This document shows positions 1-5,780 of a stretch of DNA of 6,176 bases, in pieces. Both the position numbers and the translations under genes were made by a program. Within the stretch, counting starts at the first letter, position 1; each line of letters begins with the position of its first letter. The notes beneath the pieces were generated by a model that did not search any database, had not been told where the DNA came from, and was given only the letters and a program-made list of their open reading frames with translations. The DNA is taken from positions 1 through 6,176 of the forward strand of contig DATEUP010000115.1 in assembly GCA_035283065.1 (NCBI GenBank), in the 5' to 3' direction. The DNA is from DATEUP01 sp035283065. GTDB lineage: Archaea > Thermoplasmatota > DTKX01 > DATEUP01.

Positions 1-1
1 C

Positions 2-70
2 GAGGAGGCGCTCCAGCGGCTCAAGGACGGCGACCCCGCGGTCCGCCGTTCCGCTTCCGGGTCTCGCTAA
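2..70 (+). CDS. C-terminal end of a possible plus-strand protein (partial)
   Basis: An open frame enters from the left edge and ends at TAA (68-70), giving 22 residues that end in AVRRSASGSR. Almost every codon ends in G or C, as in the clear genes of the window, and the composition (ALQRLKDGDPAVRRSA) reads like real protein. The stretch LKDGDPAVRRSA faintly recalls a HEAT-type helical repeat, but 22 residues are too few to assign a family. The frame would be convergent with the Toprim gene and overlap its 3' end by about 50 bases. Chance openness over 66 bases in such GC-rich DNA is quite possible, so the call is weak. Confidence 0.35.
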   Translation, partial: EEALQRLKDGDPAVRRSASGSR

Positions 71-530
71 GGCGCATCCTCTCGGCCTTCTTCTCGCGCC
101 AGCTTACCGGGAGGTCCCGGCTCGGCCTCTTGGCCAGCGCCGCGGCGCGCACCCGCCGCAGGAACGAAGGGAGCTCCTCGACGGCTTTGCAGGACCCGCG
201 CGTGAGGCGGCGCAGCCGTTCGCGGGATTCAAGGTCGACCTCGACCCCGCCGCGCGTGAGGCCACCGGCAAGCTGCCCGGCAAGTTCGTCGCCCTTCGCA
301 TCCCAATCGGTGAGCAGCGTGACCGACTCGTGGGCCCGGGCGAGTTCCTCGCAGCGCCGAAGCAAACCCACCCCGCGGTTCAGGACTTCGACGCTGCCGT
401 CGACGTGCAGGGCCGCAAGGGCGGCTGCGTCGCGCCGGCCCTCGACGAGGACGGCGCCTTTCCGAGCGGCTTCCTCGAGCTCGTCGAGCACGGCTTCGAG
501 ATCCGAAAGGACCTCGGCGGGGTCCTTCAC
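21..530 (-). CDS. Small Toprim-domain protein (archaeal primase-like/UPF0292 type)
   Basis: The 169-residue protein carries a Toprim fold, the metal-binding domain of primases, topoisomerases and RNase M5. Visible motifs are VLVEGRRD (Glu30 in the conserved Glu position) followed by LLTDWDAKGDEL (Asp75 and Asp77, the DxD motif). The segment GVEVDLESRERLRRL and the later CKAVEELPSFL match the pattern of the small archaeal Toprim proteins (COG1658-like). Residues 134-169 form a basic, Arg/Lys-rich tail that could bind nucleic acid. The start is GTG at 530. A GGAGG lies 7-8 bases upstream, and the GTG overlaps the TGA of the preceding gene as GTGA, so the two genes are probably translationally coupled. 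The biochemical role of this family is not settled; an RNA- or DNA-processing activity is inference. The Toprim assignment itself is fairly secure. Confidence 0.82.
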   Translation of the reverse strand: MKDPAEVLSDLEAVLDELEEAARKGAVLVEGRRDAAALAALHVDGSVEVLNRGVGLLRRCEELARAHESVTLLTDWDAKGDELAGQLAGGLTRGGVEVDLESRERLRRLTRGSCKAVEELPSFLRRVRAAALAKRPSRDLPVSWREKKAERMRLSETRKRNGGPRGRRP

Positions 531-1477
531 GGGCGGCCCTCCAAGCGCAAGCGGGCCGCGTCGAGCGTGAGGCCCCGGAACCGTAAGACCTTCTCGGCCG
601 AGCGCGGGCCCCGCACAAGTTCCACTTCCCGCGGGGAAATCCCCAGCGCCCGGGCGATCACGTCGGCAAGCTCCTCGTTTGCGCGGCCGCGCTCCCTCTG
701 CGCTTGGACCTCGACGCGAAGCGCGCCGCGCCATGGATCGACCGTGCCGACCTGCGAGGTGCGGGCCCCGGGGTGCGCTCTCACGCGCAGGAGGATCGCA
801 CCGTCCGGTCCGGTCCAAATCCAGGCCTTCGGCCCTTGGGGCCCTGGTGCGCGTGCGGCGCGCCTCCCCGAGTGAGGCCGGACGCTCGCCTCCCGCGCAG
901 CCCGGGCCCGACGGACGCGCTCCCATGCCGATTCGACGAGCTCGGACCAGTCGGAAGCGCCCCGCGGTGTGATGCGCCGCAGGGCGGACTCCGCGGCGGC
1001 CGGGCGCCCTTCCGCCAGGTGCGCGTCGGCAAGGCTGACAAGGAGCCTGGCGGTGAGCCGGCGCCCTCGGCTGGCCGCCCCAAGGAGTCGGCGCGACTCC
1101 GCGGCGTTGCCCGTGACGGTGAGGGCGCAAGAGAGCGCGTAGAGCGTGGGCTCCCGCGGCCGCGCGCGGTGCGCGCGCCGGAAACGCTCTACGGCCTCGC
1201 CGTTTCGCCCCAGGCCGAACAGGCAGTACCCGACCACCAAGTCCGCGGACGGTGCCCCCGTCTGCCGGCCCCAGGCCTCGAGGGCCTCGAGCGCGCGTAG
1301 GGTCCCCGACTCCTCGACGAGCGCGTCAAAGTATCCGTAAAGAGCCTCCACGTCGTTGGGGTCGCGGCGAAGCCGCCGCGCCCATCGTGCCGACCTGGAA
1401 CGTGCGCCGCCCGCCCTTGTCAGCCGCCCGGCCCCCGCGGCTGGTGGAGTGCCTGGCCAACTCTTTAATCTACACAT
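527..1477 (-). CDS. TPR-repeat protein fused to a C-terminal DUF167 (YggU-like) domain
   Basis: From the ATG at 1477 this gives 316 residues. Residues 43-176 hold about four TPR-like helical pairs, for example ADLVVGYCLFGLGRNGEAVERF. A short Arg/Ala-rich linker follows. Residues 219-316 are a DUF167 domain: a beta-rich ILLRVRAHPGART start, the signature GRANEELADVIARALG, then EVELVRGPRSAEKVLRF, matching E. coli YggU in order and spacing. Codons between the two parts include no ATG, GTG or TTG that would start a separate DUF167 gene, so the fusion looks genuine. DUF167 proteins have no agreed function; TPRs mediate protein contacts. The start is uncertain. Codons between 1477 and about 1430 (TTA, AGA, AGT, ACT) are unlike the rest of the gene, no Shine-Dalgarno precedes 1477, and the likely promoter lies inside this stretch. 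GTG at 1351 is the next canonical choice. The stop overlaps the Toprim start by 4 bases. Confidence 0.78.
   Translation of the reverse strand: MCRLKSWPGTPPAAGAGRLTRAGGARSRSARWARRLRRDPNDVEALYGYFDALVEESGTLRALEALEAWGRQTGAPSADLVVGYCLFGLGRNGEAVERFRRAHRARPREPTLYALSCALTVTGNAAESRRLLGAASRGRRLTARLLVSLADAHLAEGRPAAAESALRRITPRGASDWSELVESAWERVRRARAAREASVRPHSGRRAARAPGPQGPKAWIWTGPDGAILLRVRAHPGARTSQVGTVDPWRGALRVEVQAQRERGRANEELADVIARALGISPREVELVRGPRSAEKVLRFRGLTLDAARLRLEGRP
1462..1470 (+). promoter_or_regulatory. TATA-like box, possibly shared by divergent transcripts
   Basis: TTTAAT at 1464-1469 is the only AT-rich hexamer in the divergent intergenic stretch. On the plus strand it would place transcription start near 1493, giving a very short leader before the RimK-type ATG at 1506; no Shine-Dalgarno is visible there, which fits a near-leaderless archaeal mRNA. 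Read on the minus strand it is ATTAAA and could also serve the TPR-DUF167/Toprim operon, with a start near 1440. This is inferred from position and composition only. Confidence 0.4.
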
Positions 1478-1505
1478 TCGGCTAGAGCCTGCGAGCGCGC
1501 TTCCC

Positions 1506-2390
1506 ATGGACATCGGCATCCTCTCGCGCAATAAGGACCTCTATTCCACGCGCAAGCTCATCAACACCGCGCGCGACCTTGGCCACAGCGTCCACTTCAT
1601 GAATACCCTGAAGTGCTCGCTCGTCGTGGACGGCGGCGAGTTCCGCGTCCTCTACGGGGAGAAGGACAAGTCCGACCTCGACGTCGTCCTTACGCGGGTG
1701 GGGACCACGGTCACGGAGTACGGGCTTGCCGTCTCGCACCACTTCGAGGAGATGGGCGTCCTCGTCATCAACTCGAGCGCGTCGATCCTCGCCTCGCGCG
1801 ACAAGTTCCGCTCGCTCCAGGTGATGCAGGCCCACCGCATCCCGACGCCCAAGACGGTCCTTGCCCGCTCCCCCGACGCGGTCTTCCAGGCCATACGCCT
1901 CGTCGGAGGGACCCCGGTAATCCTCAAGATGAACCAGGGGACGCAAGGGGCGGGCGTCATGTTCGCCGATTCGCTGGAGACCGTCGAGAGCGTGCTCGAG
2001 GCGCTCTGGGAATTCGGGGCCAACATCCAGATCCAGAAGTTCATCGCGGAGTCGCGCGGGAAAGACGTCCGGGCCTTCGTAATCGGCGACGAGGTGTTTG
2101 CCGCCATGCGGCGCGTGGCGGCCGGCACGTCGTTCAAGGCGAACATCCACCAAGGGGGCCAGGGGATCCCGATCGAGCTCGATGCCGTCCAGGAGAAACT
2201 CGCGCTCAAGACCGCAAAGGTTCTGGGGCTCAAGATCGCGGGCATCGACATCCTCGAAGCCAAAGGCGGCCCCATGGTGATCGAGGCAAACTCGACGCCC
2301 GGCTTCGAGGGCCTCGAGCGCGCGACCCACAAAGACGTGGCGCGCGCGATCGTCGAGTACATCGCCGCCGAAGCCAAGCGGGCGAAGTAG
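1506..2390 (+). CDS. rimK: RimK-family ATP-grasp alpha-L-glutamate ligase
   Basis: The 294-residue cytosolic enzyme is close in length and sequence to E. coli RimK (about 300), which uses ATP to add glutamates to the C-terminus of ribosomal protein S6. The N-terminal pre-ATP-grasp domain begins MDIGILSRNKDLYSTRKL and includes LTRVGTTVTEYG. The ATP-grasp region shows SRDKFRSLQ (Lys100), VILKMNQGTQGAGV (Lys141 and the glycine-rich loop), IQIQKFIAES, then GIDIL (Asp248) and VIEANSTPGFEGLE (Glu260 and Asn262, metal ligands). All expected nucleotide and magnesium residues are present, so the enzyme should be active. ATG at 1506 aligns with the RimK N-terminus; longer frames upstream are noncoding. 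Archaea lack bacterial S6, and relatives (LysX, MptN, CofF) act on LysW or cofactors, so the acceptor is unknown; overall similarity here is to RimK itself. It is followed 12 bases later by a zinc hydrolase gene, forming an operon. Confidence 0.92.
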   Translation: MDIGILSRNKDLYSTRKLINTARDLGHSVHFMNTLKCSLVVDGGEFRVLYGEKDKSDLDVVLTRVGTTVTEYGLAVSHHFEEMGVLVINSSASILASRDKFRSLQVMQAHRIPTPKTVLARSPDAVFQAIRLVGGTPVILKMNQGTQGAGVMFADSLETVESVLEALWEFGANIQIQKFIAESRGKDVRAFVIGDEVFAAMRRVAAGTSFKANIHQGGQGIPIELDAVQEKLALKTAKVLGLKIAGIDILEAKGGPMVIEANSTPGFEGLERATHKDVARAIVEYIAAEAKRAK

Positions 2391-2402
2391 GGGGGCTCTT
2401 CC

Positions 2403-3617
2403 TTGCCGAAGAACGGGGAAAGCGCGGCCGAGCGCAAGGACGACAAGGCCGACAAGAAGGACGACAAGGCCGAGAAGCGCGAGTGGGGGAACAAGCCCAT
2501 CGTTATCGGGGGTGTGGAGACAAACCCCGGGGAGACGCGGACCTTCGCCCTCAAGGTCTCGGAGTACCCCGACACGACCCCGATGCGGATCCCGATCATC
2601 GTCGTGAACGGCAGGCACTCGGGTCCCGTGCTCCTCGTCAACGCCGCGGTCCATGGCGACGAACTCAACGGCGTGGAAATCGTCCGCCAACTCATCTTCG
2701 AGGTCGACCACAGCACGATGCGCGGCGCGCTCGTGTGCGTCCCCGTCGTGAACCTCCCGGGCTTCCTCAACTCGACACGCTACCTGCCCGACCGCCGCGA
2801 CCTCAACCGGGCGTTCCCGGGCAGCCCCAACGGGAACCTGGCGGAGCGCATCGCCTCGGAGTTCTTCGAGCAGGTCGTCAAGAAGGCGAACTACTGCATC
2901 GACCTCCACACGGCCGCCGAGGGGCGCGACAACATGCCCCACACGCGCGCCGACATGGAAAAGCCGGAAGTCAAGCGCATCGCGCGGGCGTTCGGCTCGC
3001 GCGTGATCATCAACAACGAGGGGAACCGAACGACGCTGCGCTACAACGCGATCAAGTCGGGGACCCCCACGATCACGGTCGAAATGGGCGAGGCCCACCA
3101 CTTCCAGTTCGACTACATCAAGGAGGGGCTCGCGGGCGTCCTCAACGTGATGGTCGAGCTCAACATGATCGACGGGACGGTCCTCCAGCCGCCGTTCCGC
3201 ACGATCGTCCGGGAGACCGAGTGGCTGCGCGCAAAGCGCGGGGGGATCCTCCTCATGAAGACGAAGCCCGAGACGCTCGCCTTCGAGGGCGACCTGCTCG
3301 CCCAAGTCACCTCGCCTTTTGGCACGGCGGTCGACCGCGTGACCGCGCCCTTCACGGGGATCATCGTGGGCGTGACCACGGAGCCTCTCGCCGAGCCCGG
3401 CGCGCCGATCTGCCACATCGTGAAGGTCGAGAAGACCTTGGAGACCGTGAAGCGCGAGCTCGCTCCCGCGCAGGAGTACGAGATCAAGTCGTCCTTCGGG
3501 CCCCAGGGCGCAGGCGCCTTCGAGGTGGGCCCGATCACGGACGACGAGGGCCGGGGAGACCGGGGGGCCGAGGGGTCCGGCGAGTCGAAAGTCGAGGAGG
3601 AAGAGGGCCCGAAGTGA
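2403..3617 (+). CDS. Succinylglutamate desuccinylase/aspartoacylase family zinc hydrolase
   Basis: This is a 404-residue member of the AstE/AspA branch of the M14 zinc carboxypeptidase fold. Zinc ligands are His84 and Glu87 in AAVHGDELNG and His169 in CIDLHTAAEG. The substrate-binding DLNRAFPG motif is at 133-140, and the general base is probably Glu227 in TITVEMGEAHH. Residues 265-345 form the C-terminal beta-barrel (WLRAKRGGILL, ITAPFTG-like turns) usual in the family. Two extensions are unusual: a Lys/Asp-rich N-terminus with a duplicated heptad (12-25) and an acidic Gly/Glu tail (380-404, EEEEGPK). The start is TTG at 2403, 12 bases after the RimK-type stop and preceded by a run of G that can serve as Shine-Dalgarno; the next choice, GTG at 2514, would remove only the charged extension. 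Family members cleave N-acyl amino acids or peptide-like amides. The exact substrate is unknown; removal of glutamates added by the neighbouring ligase is an inference from context. Confidence 0.9.
   Translation: MPKNGESAAERKDDKADKKDDKAEKREWGNKPIVIGGVETNPGETRTFALKVSEYPDTTPMRIPIIVVNGRHSGPVLLVNAAVHGDELNGVEIVRQLIFEVDHSTMRGALVCVPVVNLPGFLNSTRYLPDRRDLNRAFPGSPNGNLAERIASEFFEQVVKKANYCIDLHTAAEGRDNMPHTRADMEKPEVKRIARAFGSRVIINNEGNRTTLRYNAIKSGTPTITVEMGEAHHFQFDYIKEGLAGVLNVMVELNMIDGTVLQPPFRTIVRETEWLRAKRGGILLMKTKPETLAFEGDLLAQVTSPFGTAVDRVTAPFTGIIVGVTTEPLAEPGAPICHIVKVEKTLETVKRELAPAQEYEIKSSFGPQGAGAFEVGPITDDEGRGDRGAEGSGESKVEEEEGPK
2436..2477 (+). repeat. Tandem 21-base duplication encoding a Lys/Asp heptad
   Basis: Two adjacent 21-base units (2436-2456 and 2457-2477) match at 20 of 21 positions. 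They encode KDDKADK and KDDKAEK in the N-terminal extension of the zinc hydrolase. The unit is a whole number of codons, so copy number can change without a frameshift. Confidence 0.85.
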
Positions 3618-3627
3618 AGGGGGGATT

Positions 3628-3699
3628 GTCCCCCAACTCTAACGGATGCGTTCACAGCGGCGCGACCGCCTCTCCCGCTCCTGACCCGAGTTGGGGGGT
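3628..3699 (+). other. Long inverted repeat closing a 48-base loop
   Basis: CCCCCAACTC at 3630-3639 is perfectly complementary to GAGTTGGGGG at 3688-3697, and two G-U pairs could extend the stem to 3628/3699. The interior holds a small GCGG/CCGC hairpin (3657-3669). The same C-run can instead pair with the G-run at 3620-3624 (loop ATTGT), so two exclusive folds are possible. The right arm runs into a short TTT. It may be a transcript end structure for the RimK-type operon or a small structured RNA; no known RNA family is recognised. Confidence 0.45.
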
Positions 3700-3730
3700 T
3701 TGTGCGGCCGCGCTAGCGAGCCTCTTCACC

Positions 3731-3754
3731 GCGCGCGCCTTTTGGGGCGCGCGC
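3731..3754. terminator. GC-only hairpin, possible 3' end structure
   Basis: GCGCGCGCC (3731-3739) and GGCGCGCGC (3746-3754) form a perfect 9-base-pair stem around the loop TTTTGG. The fold is very stable, but no T-tract follows it, so a terminator role is only suggested by its place downstream of the operon. Confidence 0.35.
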
Positions 3755-3782
3755 TCGGGGCGCGAGGGTCGCGGCCGTGTGC

Positions 3783-3805
3783 GGGGCCCTCGCGTAAAGG
3801 GCCCC
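3783..3805. terminator. Second GC hairpin downstream of the operon
   Basis: GGGGCCC (3783-3789) and GGGCCCC (3799-3805) pair perfectly over 7 bases around a 9-base loop containing TAAA. It lies 28 bases after the previous hairpin. No T-tract follows. It could protect a 3' end or be part of a larger folded transcript; the evidence is structural only. Confidence 0.3.
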
Positions 3806-3966
3806 TGTCGCTCCGCGTCGTCGGGGCAATTCACGAGTGTCCTTGCCCACTTGTGACGGAGCGGAAGACCTTGCAGCGTTTCGGCATATGAACGTTTAGC
3901 CCCCTCGGTTCGGAGGCGCGGTGGCGCCGATCGCGCCGCGAGTGCCGCGAGCCGGGTCGCAAGGTT

Positions 3967-3972
3967 CTTTAT
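3967..3972 (+). promoter_or_regulatory. TATA-like box of the membrane-anchored protein gene
   Basis: CTTTAT stands out in very GC-rich surroundings. An archaeal start about 25 bases downstream would fall near 3996, just ahead of the Shine-Dalgarno GGGAGGA at 4005-4011. The consistent TATA, transcript start and ribosome site order supports an independent promoter for the gene to its right. Confidence 0.5.
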
Positions 3973-4004
3973 GAGGCGGAAGGGCTGAGAAACCCCCCGA
4001 AAGC

Positions 4005-4011
4005 GGGAGGA
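4005..4011 (+). promoter_or_regulatory. Shine-Dalgarno pointing to a start near 4020
   Basis: GGGAGGA is the strongest ribosome-binding match ahead of the next gene. It is 8 bases from GTT (4020) and 11 from CTG (4023), both in frame with the protein, yet 68 bases from the first canonical in-frame start, TTG at 4080. It therefore argues for a non-canonical start or a base error at 4020-4025. Confidence 0.55.
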
Positions 4012-4079
4012 CGGGACCCGTTCTGCCAGGCCGGACGCGCCAGGACGCCGAGAGGCTCGCGGTCGCCTACCTGGAGGCG

Positions 4080-5780
4080 TTGCGGCGCGTTTCCGAGCGC
4101 GACCACTGGGCCCAAGCCCACCGGACGCCTCTGCGGGCGGCCGAGAAGGTCACGGGCTCCTGCTTCCTCCTCGGGAACGGCGTCGCAGTCTTGTGGTACG
4201 CGGTCGGCGGCGAGGCCGACAACTGGCGCGGCGAGGTCTCGGACTTCGAGGCGCTCAAGGGCGCGCTCGAGCCGCGCGGGTACGACCACCTCGTGGTCCT
4301 CTACCCCTCGATGCTCGAAGACGACGAGGCCCTTGAGGCCGTGGCCGCCGAGGCCTGCGCACGGGCGGTCGCAGAGCCCGCCTGGGCCGCGACCTTCGAA
4401 GAGGCCGTGAAAGGCCTCAAGGACGTGCGCCTCAAGCTCGCCGAACTCTTCAAGGCCAACCCGTGGCTCGAGAAAACCCTCGCGGACTCTGCCGCCGAGC
4501 TTGGCACCGTCGAGGAGAGGCTCTCGGCGCTTGCCGCCGAGCGCGCGCAGGCCGAGAAGCGGCGCGCGTTTGAGGGCTTCGAGGACGCCGTCGAGCGCGC
4601 CGAGCGATTCAGCATCGAGGAGGCCGTCGAGCGGCTTAAGCGGGTCAACGAACACACGGTCGAGCTCTTCGCGAAGGAACTCCTGAAGACCTACCGCAAA
4701 CAGGTCGAGACGGCGGGCCTGATGCCCGGGGAGGAGCCCGGCCTCTACCGCGCGTTCCCCTACCGCGTCGAGGTGCAAATCCTCTCGAACAAGTGCGTGC
4801 TCGTCTCCGTGAAGCGGGCCCCGCAGGGCGCGGGGTTCGCCCTGCTGCCTTCCGACTTTGCCGGCGCCAAGGCCCTCATCGACGACCCGGCGGGCGCCCT
4901 CGTCATCGCGCTCGACAACGACGCGCGCTTCGAAGCGGCCGAGGCGCGCTTCCTCGGCGAGCAGCTTGCAACGCTCGGCGTCGAGGACGCGAAACATGTC
5001 TCGAAGGTCCGCGGGGGCGCGGCGGCGATCGGCAAGGCGGAGAAGGAGGTCGCCTCCGCTGGCAAGATCAACCCGTGGCTCGAAGGCCAGGCATCGAAGC
5101 TGGCCGAGTCGCTCGCGCGAGTGCGAAAGGCCTTGGAGCGCGTCGCCTTCGAGTTCGACGGCGCGCTCGAGAAGGGCGCGGTTCTTCGCACCGAGCTTAT
5201 CCGGTCGAACCTCGGGCTTGTGCCCCACGGCGATAAGCCCGTCCTTGCGCCCAGGGAGGCCGCGGCGCCGCGCGCGCTTGGCGCGTCGGCGGCGGGCGCG
5301 GTGCCGCCCGCCACGACCCGCGGCCAGGCGCCCTCGATTGTGAACGTGCCCGAGACCCCGGAGCACGTCTTCCAGGAGGTCGACTATTACAGTTTCCCCC
5401 AGTCCTCGACCGTCCGCCAGGCTGAGTCGGCGGCACCGACGGCGGTTTCCGAGGCGCCCATCGTCGACCTTGCGCCCCCCCCGGCACAGGGCGCGCTCGA
5501 CAGCGAGACTCGCGCGAAGGTCTACGACCTCGAGATGCGCCTCAACGAGTACGAACGCCGCCTCTACTACATGGACAAGTACACGGAGATGATCCAGAAG
5601 CAACAGCTCGACAAGGTCAAGCTCCTCCGCGAGCTCATCAAGGTCGAGGGCAAGCGCAACCGCGCGCGGGCCTACGGGATCTCCGTTGCGGCCCTCGCGC
5701 TCGGGTTCCTCGCGCTCATCGCGGTCCTGCCGGAGTCGATTTCGGCGATCACGGCGTTCCTGCACGGGCTCGGACTCTAG
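4080..5780 (+). CDS. Unrecognised duplicated coiled-coil protein with a C-terminal membrane anchor
   Basis: I do not recognise a family for this 566-residue protein. Two related modules are visible. Residues about 28-224 and 232-391 share SDF (54 and 258), NPWLE (127 and 331) at the same offset of 204, and a closing GLMPGEEPGL/GLVPHGDKPVL. Charged helical segments that look like coiled coil follow each NPWLE (132-212, 336-372). Residues 392-472 are an Ala/Pro-rich disordered linker, 476-528 another coiled coil, and 533-551 a hydrophobic membrane segment preceded by Lys/Arg (KRNRAR), leaving 15 residues after it. There is no N-terminal signal, so it is likely tail-anchored with the bulk in the cytoplasm. 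TTG at 4080 is the first canonical start. However, the frame is open back to 3975, the upstream residues (RQDAERLAVAYLEAL) look helical and genuine, and the only good Shine-Dalgarno is at 4005. The real protein is probably about 20 residues longer. The coding call is strong; the function is unknown. Confidence 0.82.
   Translation: MRRVSERDHWAQAHRTPLRAAEKVTGSCFLLGNGVAVLWYAVGGEADNWRGEVSDFEALKGALEPRGYDHLVVLYPSMLEDDEALEAVAAEACARAVAEPAWAATFEEAVKGLKDVRLKLAELFKANPWLEKTLADSAAELGTVEERLSALAAERAQAEKRRAFEGFEDAVERAERFSIEEAVERLKRVNEHTVELFAKELLKTYRKQVETAGLMPGEEPGLYRAFPYRVEVQILSNKCVLVSVKRAPQGAGFALLPSDFAGAKALIDDPAGALVIALDNDARFEAAEARFLGEQLATLGVEDAKHVSKVRGGAAAIGKAEKEVASAGKINPWLEGQASKLAESLARVRKALERVAFEFDGALEKGAVLRTELIRSNLGLVPHGDKPVLAPREAAAPRALGASAAGAVPPATTRGQAPSIVNVPETPEHVFQEVDYYSFPQSSTVRQAESAAPTAVSEAPIVDLAPPPAQGALDSETRAKVYDLEMRLNEYERRLYYMDKYTEMIQKQQLDKVKLLRELIKVEGKRNRARAYGISVAALALGFLALIAVLPESISAITAFLHGLGL

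Larger units (their letters stand above)
3618..4079. other. Intergenic region without a convincing gene
   Basis: About 460 bases separate the zinc hydrolase from the next called start. Short open frames are present, but they are Arg-rich, lack family features and read through inverted repeats. The left half (3618-3805) holds several GC-rich inverted repeats listed separately. The right half contains an AT-richer stretch (about 3870-3900), a TATA-like box at 3967-3972 and a Shine-Dalgarno at 4005-4011. I found no tRNA, SRP RNA or RNase P RNA signature. The last 60 bases are probably the true N-terminal coding part of the gene annotated from 4080. Confidence 0.6.

Noticed and set aside
531..1130. 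Upstream in-frame extension of the Toprim protein to a 369-residue product
   Set aside because: The first 200 residues are out of frame with the TPR-DUF167 gene and are Arg/Pro/Gly-rich. The GTG at 530 has a Shine-Dalgarno and the GTGA overlap.
1279..1297. 19-base identity CGAGGGCCTCGAGCGCGCG shared with 2306-2324
   Set aside because: The two copies lie in unrelated genes in opposite coding sense. They reflect common Glu/Leu/Ala/Arg codons in a GC-rich genome rather than a functional repeat.
1482..3416. 644-codon open frame on the minus strand opposite the ligase and hydrolase genes
   Set aside because: Its open state is a by-product of GC-ending codons on the plus strand. The translation is rich in Arg, Asp, Val and His with no domain, while the plus frame encodes two intact enzymes.
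3594..3617. Acidic C-terminus of the hydrolase as a self-target of the RimK-type ligase
   Set aside because: The tail has a run of four Glu, but the chain ends in Gly-Pro-Lys rather than Glu, which does not resemble the C-terminal Glu acceptor that RimK extends in S6.
1613..3856. 747-codon open frame on the plus strand
   Set aside because: It runs across two complete genes and a noncoding spacer in another frame and is extremely Arg/Gly/Pro-rich; a shadow of GC-rich DNA.
3691..3891. 66-codon open frame in the intergenic region
   Set aside because: It passes through two strong hairpins, is rich in Arg, Cys and Gly, and has no Shine-Dalgarno or recognisable domain.
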